A DNA stretch of 37,581 nucleotides from Fimbriimonas sp. (GCA_031292555.1 JARLGV010000134.1:1-37581), one strand, 5' to 3'. Shown: positions 1-8,712, counted from the first letter of the stretch. Numbers and translations: made by a program. Notes: generated from the sequence alone by a model not told the origin.

Positions 1-1
1 C

Positions 2-55
2 TTGGTCTCCGTCGCCTTCGGCATGATTTGTGCGACCTTTGCGTGGATTGCGTAG
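2..55 (+). CDS. 3' end of a possible membrane-protein gene (partial)
   Basis: Frame 2 is open from the window edge to a TAG at 53-55 and reads as a short hydrophobic stretch, LVSVAFGMICATFAWIA, which resembles a terminal transmembrane helix. Only 17 residues are visible, so no family can be named. Frame 1 is open for longer, to about base 168, but it gives an Arg/Asp-rich composition unlike the real genes here, so frame 2 is preferred. The call is tentative. Confidence 0.35.
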   Translation: MVSVAFGMICATFAWIA

Positions 56-215
56 CGCTTGCCGCACGCGGAGGGCGGCGGCGAGACCTGGACGACGCAA
101 CTGGTCCTCCGATAGGCGCCCCGTGCCAAGCGATTAAGCGAGAAGGCGAAGAGCCGAGAATGCGATAGAGCCTCCCGGCAGTTCCTTCTGTCCCATCGAC
201 CGCGTGTCTTGTCAG
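56..215. other. intergenic stretch, no feature seen
   Basis: These 160 bases lie between the probable end of an upstream + gene and the stop codon of the - strand oxidoreductase. I see no convincing reading frame, U-tract terminator or RNA gene. Convergent transcription is expected to end here. Confidence 0.4.
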
Positions 216-1052
216 CTACAGGCCGGCGAACCAGTCGTAGCCTTGTTCGGCCCAGAAGTCGTTGGGTTGGTGGTCGGTATATGTGATCGAGCCAATTCGC
301 TTGATGTTCTTCACGCCGTACTTCACTGGGATGACGAGGCGAATGGGGGCGCCGTGCTCGATCGTGAGCGGTTCGCCGTTCATTTCATAGCACAAGAGCG
401 TCTGGGGGTGGAGAGCGCTGGCCATGTCTAATCCAACGTAGTAGCCGCCATCCGGGGTCGCCATACCGACATAACGGACGAGGTCCGATGGGTTGCCGAC
501 AACGTCGGGCTTATCCCCGGCTCTTGGCGAAGGCGGGTAGACCTTGGCGAATTCGACCATCGGGACGCCCTTCCACTCCACCTTCATGCTCCAGCCCTCG
601 ATGCAGCAGAACTCGGTGATCTGAGTGGCGGTTGGGAGCTTCTTGATGTCGTCGAGGGTCAACTGAACCGGAGCGTCCTTGCCGAACACGTTGTTTACGG
701 TCAAAGTCCACTGGCTCGGGTCGAAGTCGTCGTCTTTCATCCCCTCGTCGCCGTTTGTGCGCGGCGGCTTCGTGATCTCAGATGCCTTGAACGTCGGGGC
801 GAGTCTTTGCGGGCCGAAGTAGTCACCGGCGAGGCTGCCGTTAAAGTCGAGCACGCGCCGGAACGGCCAGGGTGCGCCTTGATCTTCAGTACGAGATGCG
901 AGCCAGCCGATTCCTTTGTAGGTGGCCAATGCAGCGATCCCAGCCCAAATGAAGCTGCGCCTGGAGATTCTCGACATCTTCCGCCGCGTTTCCGCGTTTT
1001 CGGCGGCGAAGCTGGGCTTTGATTCATTCGGAGAGGGAATGGAATCGCTCAT
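216..1052 (-). CDS. Tat-exported molybdopterin-dependent oxidoreductase (sulfite oxidase/MsrP-like family)
   Basis: This is a 278-residue protein of the sulfite-oxidase-fold molybdenum cofactor family, which carries out oxygen-atom transfer in the periplasm. A twin-arginine signal is visible at residues 30-36 (SRRSFIW), followed by a hydrophobic segment to about residue 52. The Mo-pterin domain starts near residue 110 (WTLTVNNVF). It contains the cysteine pair C149-C150 in EFCCIEGWS, one of which should ligate Mo, and ends with the family-typical block HGAPIRLVIP...KNIKRI at about 233-253. Start choice: the ATG at 1052 overlaps the stop of the upstream cytochrome gene as ATGA, which implies translational coupling. 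A longer frame upstream is only the shadow of that gene. With the membrane cytochrome it probably forms a two-subunit respiratory-type enzyme. The substrate cannot be read from sequence; sulfite, methionine sulfoxide or another oxyanion are all possible. Confidence 0.88.
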   Translation of the reverse strand: MSDSIPSPNESKPSFAAENAETRRKMSRISRRSFIWAGIAALATYKGIGWLASRTEDQGAPWPFRRVLDFNGSLAGDYFGPQRLAPTFKASEITKPPRTNGDEGMKDDDFDPSQWTLTVNNVFGKDAPVQLTLDDIKKLPTATQITEFCCIEGWSMKVEWKGVPMVEFAKVYPPSPRAGDKPDVVGNPSDLVRYVGMATPDGGYYVGLDMASALHPQTLLCYEMNGEPLTIEHGAPIRLVIPVKYGVKNIKRIGSITYTDHQPNDFWAEQGYDWFAGL

Positions 1053-1813
1053 CTCTTCTCCCCTTCCACGATCTCGTATCCGGTCACCATGGACCGAAAG
1101 TTGTTCCAGCCGGTCCGGATCACTTGGAAGACGTGAACCGTGAAGAACAGTACGAACAGCATCATCAACCAGAAGTGAAAGAACCGTGCGACCTCGTAGC
1201 CGCCGAGGAGTTGGGTGAACCGACTTGCCTGAATCGGCTTGTAGATGGCGATTCCGGTCACCAACGATCCGATACCCATCAGGACGACGCCGGTGTAAGC
1301 GAACTGCTGGGCGCCGTTGAACTTCCTTCGAGGCGGCGGGTCCTTTCGCAGGTGGAGGTCGTGCAGTACGACGTGAAGGGCCTCTGAGAACGACGAGCGT
1401 CTCGGCAGGATGTGACGCCATTCGCCGGAGATGGCGGTGTAGAGCACGTAGAGCACCCCGTTGATGGTGAAGATCCACGTGAAGAGGAAGTGCCACGACA
1501 TCCCTTCCGCAAGACGCTGGCTCAAAGTGTAGATCCCGGGGATGTTCTTCTCCTCGTTTGCTCCGGGCGCGTAGAATCCGCTCGGGAAGAACCTGAAGAA
1601 CTCGTGCCCGAACAGCGTAATCGTGTAGAGGCCCTTGTCCGGGGCGGCCGCCCAATAAATCAGGATTCCGCTCCAGACCATCACGAGCATGACCGGGAAG
1701 TTGATCCAGTGAAACCAACGAATCGCAAGCGGGTGCTTGTTCTCGATTTGGATCGGCGCCTGATCTTTCTGGGACAGTCGGCGCATTTTACGCTGCTTGA
1801 GGACTTGGATCAT
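1049..1813 (-). CDS. cytochrome b561-type membrane subunit
   Basis: This 254-residue integral membrane protein resembles the di-haem cytochrome b subunits of thiosulfate reductase, formate dehydrogenase and Ni-hydrogenase. Four hydrophobic helices are visible: near residues 30-55 (after AIRWFHWINF), 105-127 (MSWHFLFTWIFTINGVLYVLY), 170-190 (FAYTGVVLMGIGSLVTGIAIY) and 213-235 (FHFWLMMLFVLFFTVHVFQVI). Histidines inside or at the edges of helices 1, 2 and 4 are good haem-b ligand candidates. It is the first gene of a two-gene operon and its TGA overlaps the ATG of the molybdoenzyme by 4 nt. It is therefore expected to anchor that enzyme and exchange electrons between it and the quinone pool. The ATG at 1813 is used; a second ATG at 1786 is possible, and neither has a clear Shine-Dalgarno. 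Confidence 0.87.
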   Translation of the reverse strand: MIQVLKQRKMRRLSQKDQAPIQIENKHPLAIRWFHWINFPVMLVMVWSGILIYWAAAPDKGLYTITLFGHEFFRFFPSGFYAPGANEEKNIPGIYTLSQRLAEGMSWHFLFTWIFTINGVLYVLYTAISGEWRHILPRRSSFSEALHVVLHDLHLRKDPPPRRKFNGAQQFAYTGVVLMGIGSLVTGIAIYKPIQASRFTQLLGGYEVARFFHFWLMMLFVLFFTVHVFQVIRTGWNNFRSMVTGYEIVEGEKR

Positions 1814-1945
1814 GGTTGAGGTGCTCAGACTTCGCCTAATAGCGTCCTACGTATTGCACGTTCGTCAAATGCGGGACTAGCGTTCATGGTTCCACAAATT
1901 CGCCGCTGCTCCAAACATCGCGAACGGTAGTATCTGGGAGATTCG
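1814..1945. promoter_or_regulatory. divergent promoter region between cytochrome b and C11-like genes
   Basis: These 132 bases separate two divergently transcribed units. On the + strand, TAGTAT at 1928-1933 is a plausible -10, and GGGAG at 1936-1940 is a ribosome-binding site 5 nt before the ATG at 1946. The two overlap functionally: if the -10 is real, the message would start at or inside the Shine-Dalgarno. No clear -10 was found for the - strand gene. Confidence 0.35.
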
Positions 1946-3166
1946 ATGAAACCGCTTGTCGCGCTACGTAACCTTTTGATTGGCCTCGCCCTCGTGGCGC
2001 TATCGGGATGTGGGGGGGGAGGCGGCGGAACGCCGACTCCTCCGACGCACGGCGCGTGGACCCTGATGGTTTTCCTGAATGCCGCGAACGACCTCGACGC
2101 GTACAGCACGCTAAACGTCTTGCAGATGCAGCAGGCAGCGACGAACCCGGACGTTCGGATCGTCGTTCAGTGGAAGCAATCGAAGAAGGTAAGTGTCAAC
2201 GCCACCTTTAACGGCACCCGGCGCTACCTGATCAAGCAGAGCAATGGACCAAACGTCGTTAGCCAATTGGTCGAAAATATGGGGACCGGCGTCGATATGG
2301 GCGTGCCGCAAACGGTCAACCGTTTCGTCGCGTGGAGCAAAGCCCGATATCCGGCTGACCACTATGCGCTTGTCATGTGGGACCACGGAAGCGGTTGGCA
2401 GCGAATGGCGATCAAGGCCAGACAAAAGCCCAAGCCGTTGGCGGTGAGCCTAGACAGCGAGACCGGGCATTCGATCGAGACCTGGCAGTTGAACCAGGCG
2501 CTTCAGAACGAGCACGTCGATATCCTCGCCTTCGACGCGAGCCTGATGCAGATGGCCGAGGTCGCCTACCAACTTGTGGGTTCGGCAGATTACGTTGCCG
2601 GCAGCGAGGAGAGTCCTCCGGGAGACGGCTATCCGTATCAGAACGCCTTCGCGACTTTCGCGAACAACCCGACGGGGACGCCGGCATCGCTCTCCAAGGC
2701 ATTCGTCGACGCGATGACGCAGTATCCGCAATACGCTACTGACAAGATTGAGGAGAGCGTCATCGACACGTCGCAGATGGCGGGAGTCGCATCGGCGGCT
2801 TCGGCGTTGAGCGCGGCTATGATTGCGAACGCGGGAGCGATCGACGGGATTATTCCGCAGGCACGCTCGAACACCCAGGCCTATCTGCCTTCGAGCACCC
2901 AGTATTACTATGATGTGGTCGATCTCTGCCATCAGATTTCGGCCCTGACTGCCAACGCGCCGGTCCAAACGGCTTGCGCGAACCTCGCGACCGCCGTAGG
3001 CACGGCGGTGATCTGGGAGGGACACAACAGCCACTCTGCAGGTTCCCACGGCTTGTCGATCGACTTCTCGCCAAGCAGCTACTTCAAGGGCGTGAGCTCT
3101 GACTACACGCAACTGGCTTGGAGTACGCCTTCCGCTTGGGGGCAGTGGCTCGCCGTTGCCCCTTGA
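1946..3166 (+). CDS. C11/clostripain-like lipoprotein with Ser in place of the catalytic Cys
   Basis: This is a 406-residue exported lipoprotein. Residues 1-22 form a lipoprotein signal ending LSGC, followed by a Gly-rich linker. The fold is recognisable as peptidase family C11: WTLMVFLNAANDLD at 38-51 is the first strand and Asp cluster, and WDHGSGW at 145-151 carries the catalytic His (H147). The nucleophile block normally reads DACLM, but here it is FDASLMQMAEVAYQL, with S199 encoded by AGC at 2540-2542. The rest of the domain is intact through SADYVAGSEESPPGDGYPY (213-231). A bacterial C11 peptidase normally cleaves after basic residues using a His/Cys dyad. The substitution suggests a pseudoenzyme, perhaps a binding or inhibitory lipoprotein, or much less likely a Ser-using variant. 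The GGGAG site 5 nt upstream supports the start. Confidence 0.85.
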   Translation: MKPLVALRNLLIGLALVALSGCGGGGGGTPTPPTHGAWTLMVFLNAANDLDAYSTLNVLQMQQAATNPDVRIVVQWKQSKKVSVNATFNGTRRYLIKQSNGPNVVSQLVENMGTGVDMGVPQTVNRFVAWSKARYPADHYALVMWDHGSGWQRMAIKARQKPKPLAVSLDSETGHSIETWQLNQALQNEHVDILAFDASLMQMAEVAYQLVGSADYVAGSEESPPGDGYPYQNAFATFANNPTGTPASLSKAFVDAMTQYPQYATDKIEESVIDTSQMAGVASAASALSAAMIANAGAIDGIIPQARSNTQAYLPSSTQYYYDVVDLCHQISALTANAPVQTACANLATAVGTAVIWEGHNSHSAGSHGLSIDFSPSSYFKGVSSDYTQLAWSTPSAWGQWLAVAP

Positions 3167-3376
3167 TTCGAGCCGGATAGCACGCGTTTCGGCACCAATG
3201 GAACGATTTCGGACTATCCGTCGCCCTAATGGGTGGGAAGCCAAGCCTAAGCCCACTGGCCTCTGAACCCCGGTCCTAGAAGGCGCCGGCCGCTTCCCTC
3301 CCTTAGCAGCGGCACGACCGCCTTTTCACAACGTCGGAGCATCGCGAAATCTCTCTTCATCCTTGCCGATGCCAAG
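3167..3376. other. intergenic stretch upstream of WD40/Ig-like gene
   Basis: These 210 bases hold no convincing gene. They should contain the terminator of the C11-like gene and the promoter of the repeat-protein gene, but neither is clear. GATAAT at 3381-3386, just past this region, is a possible -10 for a start at 3416. Confidence 0.3.
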
Positions 3377-3415
3377 TTGAGGATAATGATAACGTCGCTT
3401 TCCGGGGTTCTGCAA

Positions 3416-6400
3416 ATGCATGTTTCTACTCGTTTTGTTGGCTATCGCTTGCTCGTCGCGTTGGGAGCGTTGATCGCGACGTCAGGGGCGTTTGGCCAGA
3501 GCCCTCTGCCGATTCAGTGGTGCAATAGACTGATTGGAGCACCCCAGTGCTTGGCCGTGTCGCCCAATGGCTCGGTGATAGCGGTTGGGGGTGGGTCGAG
3601 CATCCAGATACTGGATGCGGTGACCGGCTCTGTCGTCCGCTGCATCCCGACGGTAGCGAACCAGGGAGTCTACTGCCTTGCCTTCTCGCCCGATGGAAAG
3701 ATGATCGCCGACGGGTGCCTCTCCGTGGACCCGGCTAACAATTTGAACAACGGCGTCATCGAGGTGTGGACGGTTTCGGACGCGCAGCCGGTCGCCACGC
3801 TCAAGTCAGTTCCTCATCAGTGGATCTGGGGTGTTGCCTTCTCGCCGGATGGAAAGAGCCTCGCCGACGTCGGGGAGATCGATGGCGCGACCTATAGCTC
3901 GTTTGTCGAGATCTGGGATATCGCCTCAGCCAACCTAGCTGCCAATTTCAACTCGAGAGCTCAGAACCTGTACTCCGTGGCGTTCTCACCGGACGGAACG
4001 CTCCTGCTTGACGGAGGTCGAACGATGAATGCGTCGAACCAGTACGTCGGCGTCCTTGAGACCTGGAATGTTGCGTCGAAGTCGTCGGCACAACAGTTTG
4101 CGACTACGGCAGCGCTCGGGGTCTACTCGGCGGCATTTTCGCCGGATGGACGTTCCATCGTGTCTGGAGGTCAGGGAACCGGTTCGACGACCGGGGTCTT
4201 GGAGTTATGGGACACCCCTTCGGGCGCCCTGCTCAAGTCCCTTCCGACCGGCATCTCCGGCACATCCAACAGTGGAATCTGGTCGGTTGCGTTTTCTCCC
4301 GATGGGACGACTATCGTCGATGGTGGCAACACCTTGCCCGGTACCTATAAGGGCTCCATTGAACTTTGGAATGCCGCGAGCGGAACCCGTCTCACCACTC
4401 TTCCTACGGTAGCGGATCGGCAAGTCGGAGGCGTCGGTTTTTCAAAGGACGGCGGAACACTTTACGATTGCGGCCAAGCGAACCCGAGCGGCTCAGTTGT
4501 CGAGGGCTGGAATATCGGCACCTATGGGCTAAAGTTCGGCGGCGCCCTCACGCAATTTGTGGACGCTCTGGGCATTGCTTTCTCTCCGGATGGGCAGACA
4601 TTAGCGGTGGCTGGCGGGACCTATGACTCGATTCTTGGACACTACATCGGCGGAGCCGTCGATCTTCGCGACGCGCACACCGGCGCATCGATCGCCTCGC
4701 TCAAAAGTGCGGCGACGCGTTTGATCTCTGTCGCGATGTCACCCGACAACACGACGCTCGCGTGTGGCGGAGTCTTTACGGACTCGTCGGGAACAAGCAC
4801 AGGCGTTCTGGAAATCTGGAACACATCCACTCAGACACGGATTGCGACCCTTGCCACGGCGGCGACGAACGTCCTCGCTTTGGCGTTTTCTCCCGATGGC
4901 AACACCCTCGCCGTCGGAGGCGGAGACCCGACATTCTTTCTCGGGACCGTGGAACTCTGGAGTCTGCAGACAGGCAAACGCATCGCAAGCCTGCCCACCA
5001 CCAACAATAAGTGGGTTAACACGCTGGCGTTCACGCCCGACGGTGGCGCTTTGGTCGAGGGCGGATACGGCTACAACACGGGAACGGGGAAGTCGCCACG
5101 ATTGATTGAGATGTGGGACGTGGCCTCCGGCACTCTCACCCGATCCCTTTCCACGAATGCCGATACAGTCACTGCACTCGCCATATCATCCGACGGAAGT
5201 TCCATGATCGATGTCGGCACGACATCCAACCAACCTAAGGGAGTGGTTGAGATTTGGAACCTGACGACGTATACAACGACGTCCAGCAGTGTCGGCGGAT
5301 CTCCCGTTAACGCGGTCGCGTACTCGCCTCAAGGGAACGTCTGTTTCTACGGGATTGATCGATTCCTATTTGCGGTAGATCCTGAAACCGGGAATCAGCT
5401 TGGGACCTACAAGTGGCCCTGCCAGAGCCTGGTCTGTTCGCCCGATGGAAGCCAGGTCGGGTTCCTGTCTTGGAGCGGGGAAATGATGGCAGAGAACCCG
5501 TTCTTTCTCGATCCGATTGCCAGCGTGTCGTTCCCATCGGGAACCGTTCAAGGTGGGAGCAGTCTGACGGGAACGGTCACCGTGCAGCAGCCAGCGCCAT
5601 CCTCCGGCACGGTCGTGAGTCTGACAAGCGATAGCAGCAACGCGTCGGTTCCAAGCACCGTGACCGTCACAGGCGGAGCCACGAGTGCGACGTTTACTCT
5701 AGCGACATCTGCCGTCTCGGGCGACACGACCGTGCACATCAAGGCGACGAACGCAACCGGTTCGCAGTCGGCGACCCTCACCATTTCGGCGGCCACACTG
5801 GCTGCACTAAGCCTAAGCCCGAACGAGAGTGTCGGTGGCAACCCGTCGACTGGCGTGGTTACTTTGTCCGGCCCTACTGGGCCGAAGGGCACCGTCGTGA
5901 CACTTTCTAGCAGCGATCCGGCGGCGTCGGTTCCCACTTCGGTCACGGTCGCGGCGGGGCAGACATCGGCCACTTTTGGAGTAACTACCGGTGCAGTCGG
6001 CCAGGACACCACGGTCGTGATCAGCGCGACCTTGGGCGGCAAGAGCGAAACCGCAAACCTGACGCTTCATCCGGCCGGGCTTGCCTCGATCATGGTGGGA
6101 CCGTCCTCAGGAAACGGCGTCGCTATCGGAACCGTCCAGCTCAGCGGAAAGGCAAAGGCTGGAGGATTCGCCCTCACGTTGTCGAGCAGCAACGCCACCG
6201 CTGCCAAGGTGCCCGGCGTTCTCACGATTCCTGCCGGCAAGAGCACAGGATCGTTCAATGTGACCGAGTCGGCGGTTTCGAAATCGATCACCGTCACGAT
6301 CACCGCCAAGGCAGGCAATACTTCCAGGTCGACGACGCTCACGATGAGCCCTCCGGTCCTGGACGGCCTTACCCTCAATCCAAATTCCGTGATTGGAGGT

Positions 6401-7198
6401 TCGCCTTCGACAGGCACGTTGACTTTGTCAGGGCCGACCCCTTCAGGCGGAATGATCGTCAGCTTGGCGAGCAAGAACTCGGCCGTCAAGATTCCGGCGA
6501 CGGTTATGGTCGCCGCCGGCAAGAGTTCCGCGACTTTTGCCGTCACTACTCAGCCGGTCGCCTCTCAGAAGCCGGTCACGATCCAGGCCACCCTATTTGG
6601 TACGACGAAGACGGCGACCTTAACCGTGAATGCTCCGACACTTGTATTGGTCAGCCTGACTCCGGCATCGGTTATCGGCGGCCACGGAGCAACGGGAGCG
6701 ATTTCGTTCAGCGGACCTGCTCCAGCAGGCGGGCTAAATGTCAAGGTGTCGAGCAGTTCAACTGCCGCGACGACGCCGGCTTCTGTATCGGTCGCGGCCG
6801 GCAAGAGTTCGGCGACGTTCGATGTCTCGACGGTACCGGTCGGAAGCGATGTGAAGGCGACGATCTCCGCTCAATCTGGATCGGTCACGAAGACGGTATC
6901 GCTTACGGTTCAGGCACCCAGCCTAAAGGCCCTCACACTCAGTCCTAGCCAGGTGACGGGTGGCAAGTCGAGCACGGCGACGCTGAGCATCACCTCCGCC
7001 GCCCCGAGCGGCGGCCTCAAGGTCTCGATGTCGAGCAGCCTGGCGGCGGCAAACGTGCCCTCCTCGGTCACGATCCCGGCGGGAAAAACGATCGCCACCT
7101 TCAGCATACAGACGAAGAAGGTCACCGGCAAGTCCGAGGCTACGATCGGAGCAACGCTGGGGAGCCAAACCAAGTCGGCAGTGTTGACGATCTCTTAA
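3416..7198 (+). CDS. secreted WD40 beta-propeller protein with six C-terminal Ig-like repeats
   Basis: This 1260-residue exported protein starts with a signal peptide (MHVSTRF... to about GAFGQ, residue 28). Residues ~30-700 hold 13-14 WD40-type repeats, each with an AFSPDG-type turn (AFSPDGKMIADG, AFSPDGRSIVSGG, AFSPDGNTLAVGGG) followed by a xxEIWD/xxELWN strand. That number suits two seven-bladed propellers. Residues ~700-1260 hold six Ig-like repeats of about 94 residues with the signature SLSPxSVxGGxxSTGxxxLSGPxPxGG...VPxSVTVxAGxxSATF. No catalytic motif is visible. A cell-surface binding or scaffold role is inferred. Start: the frame extends to a TTG at 3377 and an ATG at 3386, but the ATG at 3416 gives the cleanest signal peptide. 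It ends 33 bp from the convergent GNAT gene. Confidence 0.83.
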   Translation: MHVSTRFVGYRLLVALGALIATSGAFGQSPLPIQWCNRLIGAPQCLAVSPNGSVIAVGGGSSIQILDAVTGSVVRCIPTVANQGVYCLAFSPDGKMIADGCLSVDPANNLNNGVIEVWTVSDAQPVATLKSVPHQWIWGVAFSPDGKSLADVGEIDGATYSSFVEIWDIASANLAANFNSRAQNLYSVAFSPDGTLLLDGGRTMNASNQYVGVLETWNVASKSSAQQFATTAALGVYSAAFSPDGRSIVSGGQGTGSTTGVLELWDTPSGALLKSLPTGISGTSNSGIWSVAFSPDGTTIVDGGNTLPGTYKGSIELWNAASGTRLTTLPTVADRQVGGVGFSKDGGTLYDCGQANPSGSVVEGWNIGTYGLKFGGALTQFVDALGIAFSPDGQTLAVAGGTYDSILGHYIGGAVDLRDAHTGASIASLKSAATRLISVAMSPDNTTLACGGVFTDSSGTSTGVLEIWNTSTQTRIATLATAATNVLALAFSPDGNTLAVGGGDPTFFLGTVELWSLQTGKRIASLPTTNNKWVNTLAFTPDGGALVEGGYGYNTGTGKSPRLIEMWDVASGTLTRSLSTNADTVTALAISSDGSSMIDVGTTSNQPKGVVEIWNLTTYTTTSSSVGGSPVNAVAYSPQGNVCFYGIDRFLFAVDPETGNQLGTYKWPCQSLVCSPDGSQVGFLSWSGEMMAENPFFLDPIASVSFPSGTVQGGSSLTGTVTVQQPAPSSGTVVSLTSDSSNASVPSTVTVTGGATSATFTLATSAVSGDTTVHIKATNATGSQSATLTISAATLAALSLSPNESVGGNPSTGVVTLSGPTGPKGTVVTLSSSDPAASVPTSVTVAAGQTSATFGVTTGAVGQDTTVVISATLGGKSETANLTLHPAGLASIMVGPSSGNGVAIGTVQLSGKAKAGGFALTLSSSNATAAKVPGVLTIPAGKSTGSFNVTESAVSKSITVTITAKAGNTSRSTTLTMSPPVLDGLTLNPNSVIGGSPSTGTLTLSGPTPSGGMIVSLASKNSAVKIPATVMVAAGKSSATFAVTTQPVASQKPVTIQATLFGTTKTATLTVNAPTLVLVSLTPASVIGGHGATGAISFSGPAPAGGLNVKVSSSSTAATTPASVSVAAGKSSATFDVSTVPVGSDVKATISAQSGSVTKTVSLTVQAPSLKALTLSPSQVTGGKSSTATLSITSAAPSGGLKVSMSSSLAAANVPSSVTIPAGKTIATFSIQTKKVTGKSEATIGATLGSQTKSAVLTIS
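5517..7195 (+). repeat. six tandem ~282-bp Ig-like coding repeats
   Basis: Inside the WD40/Ig-like gene the coding sequence repeats with a period of about 276-287 bp, with unit starts near 5517, 5798, 6085, 6361, 6643 and 6925. Each unit encodes one Ig-like module that opens with LxLSPxxVxGG and carries (V/I)PAGKSSATF near its middle. Units are diverged in sequence, so they are old domain duplications rather than recent DNA expansion. Confidence 0.75.
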
Positions 7199-7231
7199 CC
7201 CGTCGCGCCTGGGGCCGTTTCGGAGGGTTCG

Positions 7232-7747
7232 TCAAGGGCTCTCTGGGGGCACTACAGCACCAACCGAACGTCGCAGCAGCCAACGATCGCACAGACCGTG
7301 GATTCTGACGTCGTCTCGTCCGATGTGCCGAAACCCGACCTTTTCGAGCACTCTTCGCGAAGCCGCGTTGCCGATCGCACTCTGCGCAAACACCTCAACC
7401 ACCGTTGGGCATTCGAAAGCTGCTTTCACCAAGAGGCGGACCGCGTCGGTCGCCACTCCTTTGCTCCGATAGGACTCCGCGACCTCATATCCAAGCTCCA
7501 CCCGTCCGTTGCATGGCGAATCGTGAAACCCTCCTGAACCCACTGCCCTTCGTTCGTGCTCCTCTACGAAAAGGTAGAGCGAATGCCAGACAGGGCTGAG
7601 CCCCTGTTTCACCTTGTCGATGGCGAAATCGACAGTATCTCGCTCTGAGAAGGTTCCCGGGGTGACGAAATAGCCATCCACCTGGCTCGAGCCCGCTCGC
7701 AGCGACTTCAGTTGTTCCAGTTGAAGGAGGTGGAGCTTGATGGGCAT
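7232..7747 (-). CDS. GNAT family N-acetyltransferase (RimJ/RimL type)
   Basis: This 171-residue acetyl-CoA-dependent N-acetyltransferase shows the typical order of blocks: VGSGGFHDSP in the central strands, VELGYEVAESYRSKGVATDAVRLLVKAAF as motif A with the acetyl-CoA pyrophosphate loop (RSKGVAT), and NAASRRVLEKVGFRHIG as motif B. NxxSxRVLEKxGF is characteristic of the RimJ/RimL branch, whose members modify protein N-termini or small amines. The substrate is unknown. The ATG at 7747 (MPIKLHL) is preferred because it follows the stop of the M55 aminopeptidase gene by one base, as in coupled translation. An in-frame start 24 nt further upstream would overlap that gene. Confidence 0.85.
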   Translation of the reverse strand: MPIKLHLLQLEQLKSLRAGSSQVDGYFVTPGTFSERDTVDFAIDKVKQGLSPVWHSLYLFVEEHERRAVGSGGFHDSPCNGRVELGYEVAESYRSKGVATDAVRLLVKAAFECPTVVEVFAQSAIGNAASRRVLEKVGFRHIGRDDVRIHGLCDRWLLRRSVGAVVPPESP

Positions 7748-7748
7748 T

Positions 7749-8591
7749 TCACATCTCCGATTGCCTTCCACGGATCGAGAGGTTGAAGACGCTGAGCATT
7801 ACGCGATGGGCGGAGAGGAGGTCGGGCCGGACCCACTCCAAGGTATAGGCGTCCAAACGGGAAACACCTTCCATGAGGGCAGGTAGGTCGGCCTCCTCCG
7901 CCGTCCGAAACTGGGCGCGCATGGTCACTAGTCCGGATACGACGAAAGGAGCGATTTTTGTTGCCGCTGAAACCGCTCGGATTGCCGCTGCCTCGATTCC
8001 GGGACCGGTTTCCGAAGGGTGCTTAGCCCAGCCCATGTATCGTCCGAAGCCTGTCTTGGTCGAGTAGGTTTCGATTCCGGCGACACACGCTGTCGCCTCG
8101 GCGCATGTCTCATCGTCACCGGTCACGAGAACGGTAGGAACGCCGTACGCACCGGCAACCGCACTGCTGATCGCGATCTCGCCTACCTCGGTTCCGTTGA
8201 GCCAGAATCGATGAAGGCCCCCAACGAGGGCATGATCCATCATGGCGTGCAGCGCTCCCGCCATCCCGTGGTAGCCGATCAGCATGGCGGCGCCGAAGGT
8301 CGCGTCGATGCCGTCCATCATCCCGTCCTTGCCCGCCCCGGTGCCGGAGATCAGCTCGGTACCTGTCTCCAGTTCGTCGCCGAGAAGGTTCTTGCAGTTG
8401 GCATGGGAGTCCTTGACCACGACTCGCTTGGCTCCGGCCGCGCGCGCTCCCCGGATCGCGGCATTCACGTCGGCGGTGAGCATTCGGCGGGCAAATGGAA
8501 AATCGTAATGGTCGCTACTTGGTCGTCCGCACTGGGAGAACGATGTAACACCGGTCGCCCCCTCGATATCGACCGAGATGTAGACGTTCAT
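7749..8591 (-). CDS. M55 family D-aminopeptidase (DppA-like)
   Basis: This 280-residue cytoplasmic zinc peptidase is related to Bacillus DppA, which releases D-Ala from short D-amino-acid peptides and forms a self-compartmentalising decamer. The metal-site pattern is complete: D8 and E10 in SVDIEGATG, H63 in KDSHAN, H108 in IGYHGMAG and E135 in NGTEVGE. These positions nearly match the known family ligands. The start ATG at 8591 (MNVYISVDIEG) gives the family-typical N-terminus; longer in-frame starts add an unrelated tail. A TACAAT hexamer ends 7 nt before the ATG, so the transcript may be leaderless. The GNAT gene follows by one base, suggesting a two-gene operon for peptidoglycan- or peptide-derived D-amino acids (inference). 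Confidence 0.9.
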   Translation of the reverse strand: MNVYISVDIEGATGVTSFSQCGRPSSDHYDFPFARRMLTADVNAAIRGARAAGAKRVVVKDSHANCKNLLGDELETGTELISGTGAGKDGMMDGIDATFGAAMLIGYHGMAGALHAMMDHALVGGLHRFWLNGTEVGEIAISSAVAGAYGVPTVLVTGDDETCAEATACVAGIETYSTKTGFGRYMGWAKHPSETGPGIEAAAIRAVSAATKIAPFVVSGLVTMRAQFRTAEEADLPALMEGVSRLDAYTLEWVRPDLLSAHRVMLSVFNLSIRGRQSEM

Positions 8592-8598
8592 TGCGACT

Positions 8599-8604
8599 AT
8601 TGTA
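8599..8604 (-). promoter_or_regulatory. candidate -10 element for the M55 gene (leaderless)
   Basis: TACAAT on the - strand is followed by 7 nt (agtcgca) and then the ATG at 8591. Transcription starting at the usual distance would place +1 at or next to the ATG. No Shine-Dalgarno is present. No good TTGACA-like -35 is visible. Confidence 0.45.
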
Positions 8605-8712
8605 TAGGGCGCCGACACTCGAAATCGAATCATTATGTGCATTAGCTGCATTTGTTCTTGTATTTGGGTCTTCCGCTTCAATTTCGCGCGAAACCTGCTT
8701 ACGATTGCCGCG

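Noticed and set aside
1053-1718. Long upstream extension of the molybdoenzyme frame to 1718
   Set aside because: The extension is an Arg/His-rich shadow of the cytochrome b gene. The Tat signal and ATGA overlap fix the start at 1052.
5548-6042. Antisense open frame in the Ig-like repeats, and similar ones at 6067-6546 and 6910-7173
   Set aside because: These Val/Pro/Ala/Thr-rich frames arise from the periodic codon composition of the Ig-like repeats on the + strand. No start signal or family resemblance is seen.
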